Shown here in pieces: positions 1 to 9,696 of a stretch of 37,825 nucleotides of DNA. This DNA is from Planctomycetia bacterium (GTDB taxonomy: Bacteria; Planctomycetota; Planctomycetia; Pirellulales; JACPPG01). The notes under the pieces are model-generated. The model was not told the origin of the DNA. It saw nothing but the letters and a program-made list of their open reading frames with translations, and ran no database searches. Within the stretch, counting starts at the first letter, position 1. Each line of letters begins with the position of its first letter. The position numbers and the translations under genes were made by a program. The stretch spans positions 1 through 37,825 of the forward strand of contig JACPPG010000021.1 in the NCBI GenBank assembly GCA_016191115.1, written 5' to 3'.

Positions 1-120
1 TCGGCGGTCAGCCGCGGTCCCAAATCCGGCAACGTAGCGACAGACATGCGTTCGGCATCCATGCCACTGATCAATGCCCATCGTCATAAAACACCAGCCC
101 AATTTCACCAAGATCAACTT

Positions 121-142
121 CACACGGCTAAAGAGTTACGAA
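121..142 (+). repeat. 22-bp sequence shared with the right window edge
   Basis: These 22 bases match 37684-37705 exactly in inverted orientation. The right-hand copy covers the stop codon and first downstream bases of a probable IS66-type transposase. The left copy is therefore probably the 3' edge of a related, decayed element. The left copy also contains a TAA at 129-131 preceded by His-Gly codons, like the right copy, but the frame upstream is closed by a stop at 87-89. Confidence 0.55.
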
Positions 143-156
143 GTCCTGAGTCTTCA

Positions 157-188
157 CATTCATCATTCATCATTCCGCATTCATCATT
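157..188. repeat. ATTCATC-type intercistronic repeat, copy 1
   Basis: This 32-bp run, built from a 7-bp ATTCATC unit, recurs exactly at 1269-1300. Each copy starts a few bases after the stop codon of a minus-strand gene: the cytochrome stop at 193-195 and the amidohydrolase stop at 1309. It is an intergenic simple repeat with irregular units, not a CRISPR. Confidence 0.8.
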
Positions 189-192
189 TCCC

Positions 193-1278
193 CTAGTACC
201 GGCACCGCTCGCTGTGCACTTCGTAGTTGATGTGCTCGGTCTTCGGCTTGCCGGCCTCGTGGCAGTGCAGGCAATATTTCTGGTCGGGGACCTCGCGGTG
301 CCGCTTGGTCGTGCCGGGGTGCACTTCGTGACAGCTCAGGCAGGTCATCGCATCCCGGCCGTAGAGCACCACGTCGCGGACGTTGTCGAGGACGTGCCGG
401 TCGGCCGGATTGATCTTCGGATCGTCCGCGAGCGCGAAGTCGAACTGGAAATCCTTGAACAGGTTGTCGCCCGCCACGAAGTTGTTGGGGTACGGCAGCC
501 CTGATGACTTCGACTTGCCGAACCGGACGTGGCACGAGGCGCAGATCGCGGTAACGGCAGCCGGCGAGTCCTTGCGCTTCTTGGCAAGCGGCATGAGCGA
601 CGGGTCGTTGGCGTGCTCGGCTGTCGCATCGCCGTGGCAGGCGTAGCAATCCAAGGACGGGGCGGCGAAGGCGTGCGTCTGCGGATCGACGGCCGTCGTG
701 TGGCAGCCGGCGCAACCAGTGGCGAATGTTTCGGTATCCCAGTGCGCGTCGGCGGTCTTGTCCAGCCGCGCGCGGCGGGTGCGGCCGCCGAACGTGGCGC
801 TCACCGAGAGCAGATCGAGCTTGCCGTACTGCGTTGAGCGCTTGAGGAACCGGTTGGCCCGCGTGTCGCCCAGGATTAACTGCACTTCGTCGGCGAACTT
901 TTTGGCGCCTGCGTCAGCCCGCAGTGCCGCAAGCGCCGGCTCCTCGGGTTCGGCGTCGCGAATGGTGCGATTGTGCTTGTTGGGGCCCCACGTCGCGCCG
1001 ACCTGCGTGCGGTGGCAGAACAGGCACTCGCCGCTCTCCATGTATTCCGGGAGAGGCTTGTCGACGTGATCGCTGCCCCAGGCCGCCGGGTCGAGCGACT
1101 TGGGCGCAGGCGCCGCAGCCACGAGCGCACCAGTACCGCCCAGACACAGCAAGAACGCTAACCGGCGCCAATGGTGAATGATGAATGATGAATGATGAAT
1201 GAGCCGTTGGGGGGCGGGCATCCTGCCCGCCTGAATCGCGCGTTTGCCGGCGTCAGCCGGCTCTCGGCCATTCATCAT
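193..1278 (-). CDS. Exported multiheme cytochrome c (six CxxCH motifs)
   Basis: Six CxxCH heme-attachment motifs are visible in order: CLFCH, CAGCH, CYACH, CASCH, CLSCH and CLHCH. They run from about residue 85 to the C-terminal end. A hydrophobic segment beginning RRLAFLLCL and ending in AAAPAP looks like a signal peptide, so the product should be periplasmic and act in electron transfer. I cannot assign a named cytochrome type or redox partner. The start is unclear. The coding frame runs upstream through ATTCATC repeats, and the only ATG codons before the signal sequence lie in or beyond the repeats (1278, 1275, 1221); none has a good Shine-Dalgarno. A start near 1221 would put the hydrophobic core closer to the N-terminus. 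The gene follows the amidohydrolase on the same strand and may be cotranscribed with it. Confidence 0.85.
   Translation of the reverse strand: MMNGREPADAGKRAIQAGRMPAPQRLIHHSSFIIHHWRRLAFLLCLGGTGALVAAAPAPKSLDPAAWGSDHVDKPLPEYMESGECLFCHRTQVGATWGPNKHNRTIRDAEPEEPALAALRADAGAKKFADEVQLILGDTRANRFLKRSTQYGKLDLLSVSATFGGRTRRARLDKTADAHWDTETFATGCAGCHTTAVDPQTHAFAAPSLDCYACHGDATAEHANDPSLMPLAKKRKDSPAAVTAICASCHVRFGKSKSSGLPYPNNFVAGDNLFKDFQFDFALADDPKINPADRHVLDNVRDVVLYGRDAMTCLSCHEVHPGTTKRHREVPDQKYCLHCHEAGKPKTEHINYEVHSERCRY
1172..1203. repeat. ATTCATC-type repeat, inverted copy at the cytochrome 5' end
   Basis: This is the same 7-bp unit as at 157-188 and 1269-1300, but in the opposite orientation, and it overlaps the 5' part of the cytochrome reading frame. 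Two GC hairpins lie between it and the 1269-1300 copy: 1214-1232 (arms GGCGGGC/GCCCGCC) and 1246-1261 (arms GCCGGC). The whole 1172-1300 stretch is repeat-derived. Confidence 0.7.
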
Positions 1279-1300
1279 TCATCATTCCGCATTCATCATT
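1269..1300. repeat. ATTCATC-type intercistronic repeat, copy 2
   Basis: Exact copy of the 32 bp at 157-188, lying just downstream of the amidohydrolase stop codon. On the coding strand it reads as overlapping ATGATGAATG units that contain many adjacent stop and start codons. Confidence 0.8.
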
Positions 1301-1308
1301 CTTTCTGG

Positions 1309-2817
<1,509 letters not shown>

Positions 2818-3040
2818 CGGAGTTCACTCCTGGAAAAGTGAGCGGACTGGTATGAGACGCTCCAAGCCCGCCACGGCCTGAATCGACCTTTTAGATAGCA
2901 CCGTCCGCCGCAGCGCTCGCACCCGCGCGGGCCGCTCGACGCAAGAGAGAGCGCTCGACCGGCCGCCGGATCCCCGCACACACGGGCGCGGCACGCGGAC
3001 ATTGCGATTATAGGCCACCGCCAAAAGCGATGTAAAGCTT

Positions 3041-3221
3041 CCGGCAGCGGGTCACAGGGCCATTCACAGATTTGAGCTTGCCGGCGGGGCACCGGCGGGA
3101 AAGTGGGACAGGCACCGAGACGCAACGTTCGTGTGAAAGGACTTGCGCTGTTTATGCTCGGAGCCAGTCCCATTTTCCCGCCTCGCCATTTTGAAAAACA
3201 GAATGACCCGGCAGCGGGTCA
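3041..3221 (+). mobile_element. Family A MITE-like element, copy 1, with flanking direct repeats
   Basis: An imperfect palindrome of about 153 bp (3055-3207) begins CAGGGCCATTC and ends GAATGACCC, so its ends are inverted copies. Internally, GGGAAAGTGGGACAGGC is matched by an inverted partner containing GCCAGTCCCATTTTCCC. The same sequence occurs at 9407-9564 and, inverted and truncated, at 16249-16386. A 14-bp direct repeat (ccggcagcgggtca) flanks it at 3041-3054 and 3208-3221, as expected for a target-site duplication. It carries no transposase. The rest of the 2818-3374 gap shows no gene. Confidence 0.8.
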
Positions 3222-3374
3222 ATCCGAGTTAGCCGCCGCGGCAACGCAATCGACGCGCCCCCCGCCAGCCGGGGCCCGCTCCTATTGACCCGCCGCCGGC
3301 ATGCCCGCTACAGTCCGCCCCACATTTTCGGGCTGCGAGGAACCAGACTAACCCGCTGCGAAGGAGAGGTCGCC

Positions 3375-4115
3375 ATGCGCGTCACTGCCAGCATCGTTCC
3401 CGTCGTTGCCTTGATGGCCGCAGGGTTTCAGGCCACGGGAGTGCAAGAGAGCGATCCCGACGGGCGCCCCCCGATGGCGGCCAACGCTTCGTTGACCGCG
3501 GGCAACGGAGACACGGGGAAACTGGCGGCGTACTTCAGCGCCGGACTGGGCTTCTCGTCGGAGGGCTGCTCGTTCTCGACCCGGTCCGCCTGGCCCCACA
3601 GCACGAAAAAAAAGAGCGGCACCGACCGGACATTTGCCCTTGCGGGTGACTGCTCCGATGCGGGTCCTCGGCAAGGAGTTACCCCGTCAGGAAAAACTGC
3701 CGCCGAGTACGTCGTCCGGGTCGTGCTGGAGCCAAAGGGCCACAAAGCGTGGGCTACGCAGGTGCGGCTCGCCGATGGCGAAACCGCGGACGTCGTCGAT
3801 ACAAAGCGATTCTCCCGAGAGGTTGGGGAAAAAGTGGACGACGGCCGGACGACGCCCATCGTCTCGTTCGCCACCAGTGGCAAGACCGTGGCCGTAACCA
3901 TCGTCGGCGCCGACGAGGACACGGTCATCGCCGACATCACCGCGGAACTTACGACGTTCGAGAAGACCCCCGCCGGGAAGCCGAACCCGCCCCTCAGCGC
4001 AAATACCGTCAAGCGCCGAGTGGTCGAGCGATTGAGGCTCGCCGAGTCGTTAGCGTTTCCCGTCTCCGACGCCCTCTCGGTAACCGTGACCGTGCATCCC
4101 GCGCCAGCAGAATAA
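3375..4115 (+). CDS. Small secreted protein, unknown function
   Basis: A 246-aa protein beginning MRVTASIVPVVALMAAGFQATG, a probable signal peptide, so likely exported. The ATG at 3375 is chosen because AAGGAGAG lies six bases before it. The frame is open further upstream from a TTG at 3285, but that segment reads as non-coding. The mature part has two cysteines in the first third (SSEGCSF and GDCSD), possibly a disulfide, then a beta-rich stretch and a C-terminus with regularly alternating hydrophobic and polar residues. I do not recognise a family. The gene stands alone, downstream of repeat A1 and convergent with the alpha/beta hydrolase. Confidence 0.75.
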   Translation: MRVTASIVPVVALMAAGFQATGVQESDPDGRPPMAANASLTAGNGDTGKLAAYFSAGLGFSSEGCSFSTRSAWPHSTKKKSGTDRTFALAGDCSDAGPRQGVTPSGKTAAEYVVRVVLEPKGHKAWATQVRLADGETADVVDTKRFSREVGEKVDDGRTTPIVSFATSGKTVAVTIVGADEDTVIADITAELTTFEKTPAGKPNPPLSANTVKRRVVERLRLAESLAFPVSDALSVTVTVHPAPAE

Positions 4116-4163
4116 AAACGTGCTGTGCGTCCGCGCTAATTGGCGCGCCCCGGCACCGCACCC

Positions 4164-5066
4164 TCACCGCGTCGTCAGCCAATTGACCATCGCCTTGGTC
4201 ACGTAGTCGGCCGCGTCCTGCTGCACGAAGTGGTTGGCGCCGGGGATCGTGATCAAGGTCAGGTCCTGGTCCACCCAGTCCCACGTGCCGGCCAACGCCC
4301 CCGGCAAGAGCGCCGTGTCCTTCAGTCCGTGGAACATCAGCACCGGGCACTTGACCGGCGGGTACGGCTGCTTCTCGTCGTACGTGTACGGCTCGCGCGG
4401 GTAGTTCGCCTTGTAGTAGTTCAGCATCCCCTCGATGCTCGATCGCTTGAACGCCTCGACGTACTTCTCGCGGGCCGCCGGGTCCTTCACCCAGAACGCC
4501 AGCCCTTCGGCCTTCACCTTGCTGGCCGCGTCCGGCTGTTGGAAGTTGCGGGCGTACTGGCTGTTTTTCTGCTGCTGCGGATTGTTCGCCAGCTCGCGCG
4601 CCAGCCCCTTCGGGTGCGGTAGGTTGAGAATCACCAGCTTGTCGGTCTTGTCGGGGTGTTGCATGGCGTAGCTCCAGGCCACCATGCCGCCCCAGTCGTG
4701 CCCGACGATGATCGCCTTATCGGCTTTGAAGTGCTTCACCACCGCGTCGATGTCGCCCACCAGCTTGTCGAGCTTGTAATTCTCGACGCCCTCGGGCTGA
4801 TCGCTCTTGTTGTAGCCCCGCATGTCGATGGCCACGACCTGGAAGTGCTTGGCCAGCTCGGGCATCTGGGCGCGCCAGGTGTACCAGTAGTCGGGGAAGC
4901 CGTGGATCAAGACCACTAAGGGGCCCTTGCCCATCGTGACGTAGTGGATTTTCACGCCGTTGGAATCGACGAAGCCCTCTTCGCCCATTTCCTGCGCGGC
5001 GGAGGGCTGGACGGCGGCGGCCAGCGACAGAGCGAACACACTCAACACGCTAAGCTTGAGCGACAT
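4164..5066 (-). CDS. Exported alpha/beta hydrolase, epoxide-hydrolase-like
   Basis: A 300-aa protein with an N-terminal signal sequence (about residues 1-25, ending PSAAQ). The alpha/beta-hydrolase signatures are clear: oxyanion motif HGFPDYW at 55-61, nucleophile elbow GHDWGG with Asp124, and catalytic His279 in GANHF. An Asp nucleophile with the HGxPxxW motif points to the epoxide hydrolase/haloalkane dehalogenase branch, not to Ser esterases. A capping region with YYKANYP, typical of epoxide hydrolases, lies between. The start at 5066 is fixed by AGGAG about eight bases upstream and by the signal peptide; the frame is open further upstream but implausible as protein. The natural substrate cannot be told from sequence. 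Confidence 0.88.
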   Translation of the reverse strand: MSLKLSVLSVFALSLAAAVQPSAAQEMGEEGFVDSNGVKIHYVTMGKGPLVVLIHGFPDYWYTWRAQMPELAKHFQVVAIDMRGYNKSDQPEGVENYKLDKLVGDIDAVVKHFKADKAIIVGHDWGGMVAWSYAMQHPDKTDKLVILNLPHPKGLARELANNPQQQKNSQYARNFQQPDAASKVKAEGLAFWVKDPAAREKYVEAFKRSSIEGMLNYYKANYPREPYTYDEKQPYPPVKCPVLMFHGLKDTALLPGALAGTWDWVDQDLTLITIPGANHFVQQDAADYVTKAMVNWLTTR

Positions 5067-5267
5067 GGCGAAACTCCTGAAGGCTGTGGGGGCAATAGCT
5101 ACGTGCTCGATCGTATGCTGACCGCCGGCAACAGACATTCGAGCGCGTGGCAACGCGAAGACGTGCGGGAGGCGACTCGCGGTCGCCGAACATGGTGCCG
5201 GCAGCATAGTTCGCCGGAAACCATGCGTCAAACGAGCGCGCAGCAACGGCCGCAAGCGTCCCCCTTT

Positions 5268-5352
5268 TTGTAGGAGGCGTCTCCCGACGCCGAATGTGCT
5301 AGGCCACGGCGCCGGTGGCGCCGCGCGGTCGGCGACGGGGGTCTTTCCCACA
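5268..5352. repeat. Family C inverted-repeat element, degenerate copy
   Basis: The left arm 5268-5293 starts TTGTAGGAGGCG. The right arm 5329-5352 is a diverged inverted copy (TCGGCGACGGGGGTC). The left arm recurs at both ends of the element at 15212-15343. It lies in the divergent promoter region between the alpha/beta hydrolase (start 5066, minus) and rsmG (start 5435, plus). Nothing else is recognised in that 368-bp gap. Confidence 0.6.
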
Positions 5353-5434
5353 CGTTGGTGGACGCGCAAGGCCGGAACCACGATAGTTGTACGGCCGGCA
5401 ACATTCATTTCAGCAATCAAACCAGATATCCCCC

Positions 5435-6106
5435 ATGTCCACCGATCCAACGCCCCATGACGCGCCGCCGCCCGACACGATGGCCGCAGCGCTTGCGCGG
5501 CACGGCATTGGACTGCCAGATGAGCAGGTCGCTGTGCTCGATCGGTACTGTCGGCTCCTGTGGGATTGGAACGAGAAATTGAACATGACGCGGCACACCG
5601 ACTACGAAAAGTTCGTCGCCCGCGACGTGGTCGACACGCTGCAATTCTCGGCGGCGACCGAGCCGGTCGAGCGGGTGCTCGACGTGGGCACAGGCGGCGG
5701 CGTGCCGGGCGTCGTGCTGGCCATCCTGCGCCCCGACCTTGCGGTGACGCTGTCCGAATCGGTCGGCAAGCGGGCCCGCGTGGTCGAGTCGATCGTGCGC
5801 GAGCTGGGTCTGGCGATCCCCGTCCATCACGGCCGCGCGGAGGAGCTGCTGGCGCACGAGCGGTTTGATTCGCTGTTGGTCCGCGCCGTGGCGCCCTTGC
5901 CGAAGCTGCTCCGCTGGTTCGCGCCCTTTTGGGGCTCCTTCGACCGGCTGTTGGTGATCAAGGGCCCGGCCTGGGTCGAGGAGCGGCACGAAGCCCGCGA
6001 GGCCGGACTGTTTCGCGATCTCAAGCTCCGCAAGCTGGCCGCCTGGCCGCTACCGGGCACCGAGTCGGAAAGCGTGCTGCTGGAGATCCGGCCGAAGGAG
6101 GAGTGA
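5435..6106 (+). CDS. rsmG: 16S rRNA (guanine-N7) methyltransferase RsmG/GidB
   Basis: A 223-aa class I SAM-dependent methyltransferase that methylates N7 of a 16S rRNA guanine (G527 in E. coli). The fold is recognisable from [15 protein letters not shown] (residues 42-56), typical of GidB (usually WNxxxNLT), and from the SAM loop [12 protein letters not shown] (81-92). The later [14 protein letters not shown] and VLVIKGP-type strands are also characteristic. The first ~15 residues are Pro-rich and poorly conserved, so a start at the second Met (5480) is possible; neither has a strong ribosome binding site. The length is normal for the family. The gene stands alone here, not beside mnmG or parAB. 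Confidence 0.92.
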   Translation: MSTDPTPHDAPPPDTMAAALARHGIGLPDEQVAVLDRYCRLLWDWNEKLNMTRHTDYEKFVARDVVDTLQFSAATEPVERVLDVGTGGGVPGVVLAILRPDLAVTLSESVGKRARVVESIVRELGLAIPVHHGRAEELLAHERFDSLLVRAVAPLPKLLRWFAPFWGSFDRLLVIKGPAWVEERHEAREAGLFRDLKLRKLAAWPLPGTESESVLLEIRPKEE

Positions 6107-6108
6107 CC

Positions 6109-6168
6109 CGTAGGGTGTCCTGCGGACACCGTGATCGCGAACGGACGGTGCTCACAGAACACCCTACG
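6109..6168. terminator. Palindromic repeat acting as probable bidirectional terminator
   Basis: A 60-bp element with terminal inverted repeats CGTAGGGTGTCCTG (6109-6122) and its near-perfect partner (6155-6168). The first arm also folds on itself (GTGTCC-tgc-GGACAC, 6115-6129). It begins two bases after the rsmG stop and lies 17 bases from the stop of the convergent gene at 6186, so it sits where a shared terminator would. Its palindromic form suggests an intergenic repeat family. Confidence 0.55.
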
Positions 6169-6185
6169 CCGCCTGGCCGCGGCGG

Positions 6186-6659
6186 CTAACCGCGCTCGAG
6201 GACCCGCCGCAGCACGCGCGACACGGCGTCGTAGATCAAGGGATCGCTCGTGGCGCGCGGGCCAGCGACATTCAGCACTTTCGGTCCCTCGGTCGCCAGC
6301 CACGCCGAAACGTGCGCGGCCGCCTTGGCGTCGTCCAGCTCCGCCAGGTCGACGTGCAACACCGGTTTGCCCTGCTGCCGCGCGATGGCCAGCGTCAGGG
6401 CCGAGCCGGCCGACAACGTGCCGTGCGAAAAGAGCAAGGTCGCGTCGGCATCGCGGACGTTGCACTCGGTGCGCACCGCGGGGCTCGGCGAGTCGGTCTC
6501 TCGCACCCGATAGCGACGGGCGATCGGCCCATCCTCCGCCCACCGCCCCGCGGGCACCCAGCCGCCGTGGTCGATCGCCAGCTCGATGGCCACGTCCAAG
6601 GCCGCCCGGTCGGCCCCCGTCTGCCCGCCCGAAATGATCCGTCGTATGCCGTGAGTCAT
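6186..6659 (-). CDS. cpYpsA-like SLOG/putative molybdenum carrier protein
   Basis: A 157-aa protein beginning MTHGIRRIISGGQTGADRAAL. The IISGGQTGADRAALD motif near the N-terminus is the nucleotide-binding signature of the putative molybdenum carrier/cpYpsA family (PF12694, SLOG superfamily). Later GWVPAGRWAEDG, TLLFSHG and SAGSALTL also fit this family. The length is usual. The molybdenum-carrier label comes from one homologue; the true ligand may be a nucleotide. The start at 6659 is chosen because the frame upstream runs into repeat DNA; no Shine-Dalgarno is visible. The gene is convergent with rsmG and divergent from the kelch gene. Confidence 0.85.
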   Translation of the reverse strand: MTHGIRRIISGGQTGADRAALDVAIELAIDHGGWVPAGRWAEDGPIARRYRVRETDSPSPAVRTECNVRDADATLLFSHGTLSAGSALTLAIARQQGKPVLHVDLAELDDAKAAAHVSAWLATEGPKVLNVAGPRATSDPLIYDAVSRVLRRVLERG

Positions 6660-6726
6660 GGGAGAATTAGCGGGCTGGGACCAATAGGCGGTAGCAGTCC
6701 GGCAAACGGTCAACGGTCGGCCGGTC

Positions 6727-6905
6727 GACGACAGAGCAACCTTTGGGCTTAGCCCGCCGCGCTCGGCCAATTGACGACAAACAACCTTTGGGCTTAGCCG
6801 AACCGAGGGCAACGTCAAATAGTGGGCAGCAGATAGTAGGCAGCGGGCAGTTCGTGACGCAGAATCGTAGGCAGCCGGCGGTGGGCAGCCGGCAGCCGGC
6901 ACTGA
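6727..6905. repeat. Intergenic tandem and GC-rich simple repeats
   Basis: An 18-bp run (caacctttgggcttagcc) occurs at 6737-6754 and again at 6782-6799, giving a 45-bp period. It is followed by repeated GGCAGCCGGCAG-type units to 6905. A similar GCGGGCAGCCGGCAG string lies, in the opposite orientation, at about 12820-12850. The block separates two divergent genes and may hold their promoters, but none is clear. Confidence 0.6.
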
Positions 6906-6927
6906 AAACATGCGGAGGGGAATTCGT

Positions 6928-8067
6928 ATGACGCGACACACCATTTTACAAATCGTCGTCGCGGCGGCGACCGCCTGCGGGGCGCACACAGGATGGGCTG
7001 TCGAGAATGATACCCCGCTTGCCGAAGTCGCCCCTCTTGAAGCGTTCAACTACTCAAGTAGTCAAGAAATGGCGCGGCAAGCCGTCGCCGTGCTCGCGAC
7101 GACCGCCGTGGCTGCCGAACCCGCCGTTCCCGACTGGGTCAAGGTGACCGACGCGGCCGGATGGCAGCCGCGCGATTCGCAGGGCGAAGTGGTCTACAAG
7201 GACCGGCTGTGGATCTTCGGCGGTTGGTTCCAATCGTTCGAGGCCCCGCCCCGCGACGTGTGGAGCTCGGCCGACGGCCGCGCCTGGCAGCTTGTCGAAA
7301 AGACCGCGCCGTGGAAACACAGCGACCTGTCGATGGCCTTGGCGTTCAAGAATCGCATGTGGTTCATGGGCGGATGGCACAACGGCCGTCTGCCGGGCTA
7401 TTCGGCCAGTAGCGAAGTCTGGTCGTCGACCGACGGCGCGCATTGGGAACAGGCCACGGCGGCCGCCGGGTGGAGCCCACGCCTGGCCGCCGGCGCCCTG
7501 GTCTTCAAGGACCGCATGTGGATCATGGGCGGGACCGAGAACTACTACTTCGGCGACGAGAAGAGCCCGAAAAACGACGTGTGGAGCTCCGAGGACGGCA
7601 AGACGTGGAAGCTCGTCACGCCGGCCGCCGGCTGGTCGCCGCGGGCCTATCATGCCGCCGCCGTCCACGACGGCAAGATGTGGGTCATGGGGGGCGGCAA
7701 TTACGTCCCGCAGTACGAAGCCAAGAACGACGTGTGGAGCTCCGAAGACGGCGAGCATTGGACGCAAGCTACAGGCGCCGCGCCGTGGCATCCGCGCATC
7801 TGGTTTTCGGCCGTGGCCTATCGCGATTGCCTGTGGGTGCTGGGCGGCTGGTCCAATAACCCGTCGCGCAACTGGGGGGACGTGTGGTACTCGCGCGACG
7901 GCCGCGACTGGCACGAGCTCAACAGTGCCGTGACCTGGAAGGCCCGCCACGAGCACTCGGCGTTCGTGTTCCAGGACAAAATGTGGGTCGCCGGCGGCCA
8001 TGCCACGCCGCTATCGAGCGAAGTCTGGTCGCTTGAATTGCCGAAGGACTGGCGAGGGCAGAAATGA
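6928..8067 (+). CDS. Exported kelch-repeat/galactose-oxidase-like propeller protein
   Basis: A 379-aa protein with repeated units of about 55-60 residues. Each carries a W-SPR or W-PR segment, a hydrophobic KDRxWIxGG or KDKMWVxGG strand, and DVWSS(E/T)DGxxW. At least five such blades are visible, so it should fold as a kelch-type beta-propeller. An N-terminal hydrophobic stretch (TILQIVVAAATACGAHTG) suggests export. The start at 6928 is preferred over the ATG at 6910 because GGAGGGGA lies seven bases before it. No catalytic tyrosine or cysteine pair typical of galactose oxidase is evident, so a binding role is more likely than oxidation. Its stop codon lies inside the inverted repeat at 8063-8207. 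Confidence 0.85.
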   Translation: MTRHTILQIVVAAATACGAHTGWAVENDTPLAEVAPLEAFNYSSSQEMARQAVAVLATTAVAAEPAVPDWVKVTDAAGWQPRDSQGEVVYKDRLWIFGGWFQSFEAPPRDVWSSADGRAWQLVEKTAPWKHSDLSMALAFKNRMWFMGGWHNGRLPGYSASSEVWSSTDGAHWEQATAAAGWSPRLAAGALVFKDRMWIMGGTENYYFGDEKSPKNDVWSSEDGKTWKLVTPAAGWSPRAYHAAAVHDGKMWVMGGGNYVPQYEAKNDVWSSEDGEHWTQATGAAPWHPRIWFSAVAYRDCLWVLGGWSNNPSRNWGDVWYSRDGRDWHELNSAVTWKARHEHSAFVFQDKMWVAGGHATPLSSEVWSLELPKDWRGQK

Positions 8068-8207
8068 CGAATGTCGAAGCTCGAATGTCAAAAGAAGCAC
8101 GAAATCCGAATGCCGAAACGATCGGGAGCCACGGTCGGCGCGTCCTTCGTCATTCGAGCTTCGACATTCAGATTTCTTTTGACATTCGGATTTCGACATT
8201 CGTCATT
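8063..8207. repeat. Large inverted repeat carrying both stop codons of convergent genes
   Basis: The outer 16 bp of each arm are perfect inverted copies (AATGACGAATGTCGAA), followed by further near-matching segments such as CGAATGTCAAAAGAA. The TGA in each arm is the stop codon of one gene: kelch at 8065-8067 and the PLC-like gene at 8203-8205. It probably also ends transcription in both directions. Confidence 0.75.
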
Positions 8208-9300
8208 CCGCCACTCGTTGCCCGCGCAGGTTCTCTGGCCCACTCACAGGATTCACGCGCGCTGCCGCTGCGTCGGGAAATGCCACTGCATAGCCGGTCT
8301 CCGCGTGCGGTTCGCCGGGCGGGAAATCGGTGCTGACGATGTGCGCCCCGCTCGCTAGCGCCGCGTCCCGCCGCGATGGCCGGCCCGGCTGATCCGGTTT
8401 AAGGCCGGAGTCGGCCCGCGTTCGCACCATGTAGCCGGCGCCGACCACGCGGGGGATGTCGGGCGAGCGCGGGTTGTCGAGAATCATCACCGCGCCGTCA
8501 TCGCGCTGTTCGTCGGAGCGGACGAACATCGCCCGGCCCTTGAGCGAGGGATGGTTTTCGGTGTACGTGTCGCGGCGGCGCCCCTCATCGTGCAGGACGA
8601 AGAACACCCGCCCGCGACAATCCGAGAGCGCCGGCCAGCCGGTCGTGGTCACGGCCTCGCGCAACGTCGATGCGTTGCCGCGAACCAGGTCGGGCGTGAT
8701 CAGCCGCTCGGCGGGGAAGACCGAGCGGATCAACTCATCGAGCGCGTCCAGCCCGGCGGCGTCCACCTCGCGAATCCGCTTGTCGAGCCGCGGGCCTTCG
8801 GTCTTGAGCTCAAAGAGCACCGAGATCGGCACGTGCCGCCCGTGCTTGTCCGACCACGCGCGGATGGTCGCCAGCGCGTCGGCCAGCTTTCGGCACGTCG
8901 TGCCGTCGTCGAGCACCGGCACGTGAAACACCTCGAACGAGCCCTCCTTGTAGTGCAGGTCCAGCTCGAAGCTGCGCACGCCGCGGTCCAACTGGACGTC
9001 CAAGGGGGCGTGGCTGTAGTCCCACTCGCGCGCGTCGGGGCGGAGCGTGGCCGACGAACGCAGCGTCTTTTCCGACGGCCGGACGTGGTAGCTGTTGTGC
9101 GTGCCGATGACCTGAAGCTGATTGAGCCGCAAGTCGTCGCCTGCCGGCTCCGCGCCGCGCGCCGCCATCGTGCCCAGTAGCAGCAGCGCCAAGCAAGCGG
9201 GGGCAAAACCTGGGAGGGCGCGGCTCCCGCCGAGCCGCGCCCCGCGCGCGACCGACTCGCCACGATCGAGTTTCAAACATCGTTCCGCTGCGTCGCTCAT
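8203..9300 (-). CDS. Exported PI-PLC-like phosphodiesterase (PI-PLC-C1 type)
   Basis: A 365-aa protein with a hydrophobic segment at about residues 34-50 (ACLALLLLGTMAARGA), probably a long-n-region signal peptide. The mature part opens with QLQVIGTHNSYHV; His68 is the expected first catalytic His of the PLC X-domain. The DLHYKEGSFEVFHVPVLD, ISVLFELKTEG and RVFFVLHDEG segments fit the Ca2+-dependent phosphoinositide-specific PLC family (PF16670) found in bacteria. It should cleave a phosphodiester or phosphoinositide-like substrate outside the cytoplasm. AGGAGCGG about eight bases before 9300 supports the start. The C-terminus ends in repeat DNA. Confidence 0.85.
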   Translation of the reverse strand: MSDAAERCLKLDRGESVARGARLGGSRALPGFAPACLALLLLGTMAARGAEPAGDDLRLNQLQVIGTHNSYHVRPSEKTLRSSATLRPDAREWDYSHAPLDVQLDRGVRSFELDLHYKEGSFEVFHVPVLDDGTTCRKLADALATIRAWSDKHGRHVPISVLFELKTEGPRLDKRIREVDAAGLDALDELIRSVFPAERLITPDLVRGNASTLREAVTTTGWPALSDCRGRVFFVLHDEGRRRDTYTENHPSLKGRAMFVRSDEQRDDGAVMILDNPRSPDIPRVVGAGYMVRTRADSGLKPDQPGRPSRRDAALASGAHIVSTDFPPGEPHAETGYAVAFPDAAAARVNPVSGPENLRGQRVAE

Positions 9301-9397
9301 GGCTGACCGCTCCTGGTTTCGCTCCCATCGCGTCGTATCACCGTTTGCTGCGCGACCCTATTGTAGCCGCCGGCGCGACCCATGTCGGGAGTGGGCC

Positions 9398-9573
9398 GCA
9401 TCGCAGCAGGGCCATTCACAGATTTAAGCTTGCCGGCGGCGCACCGGCGGGAAAGTGGGACAGGCACCGAGACGCAACGTTGGTCTGAAAGGACCTTGCG
9501 CTGTTTATGCTCGGAGCCAGTCCCATTTTCCCGCCTCGCCATTTTGAAAAACAGAATGACCCTGGCATCGCAG
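9398..9573 (+). mobile_element. Family A MITE-like element, copy 2
   Basis: Nearly identical to the element at 3055-3207. The 158-bp core (9407-9564) starts CAGGGCCATTC and ends GAATGACCCTG, giving 11-bp terminal inverted repeats with one mismatch. A 9-bp direct repeat (gcatcgcag) flanks it at 9398-9406 and 9565-9573, and the right copy is itself repeated once more. It lies in the 396-bp divergent gap between the PLC-like gene and the sulfatase, where no other gene is seen. Confidence 0.8.
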
Positions 9574-9696
9574 CGCATCGCAGTTTCGCACGATGCCGGC
9601 AGTATCCTTCGCCCCGCGGCGAGTATACGCTACCGGTTGATCGATAGTTTACGCCGCGTAGCCGCGGCAGATAAACCTGGGTGGAGAAATCAGACC

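Noticed and set aside
157..1300. ATTCATC repeats as a CRISPR array
   Set aside because: The units are 7 bp, tandem and without spacers; there are no cas genes.
3103..3288. Short frames inside family A elements (also 9382 and 16172)
   Set aside because: They come from the repeat itself, occur in both orientations and lack ribosome binding sites.
6928..8067. Kelch protein as a true galactose oxidase
   Set aside because: No copper-binding or Tyr-Cys cofactor residues are evident; only the propeller repeats support the family.
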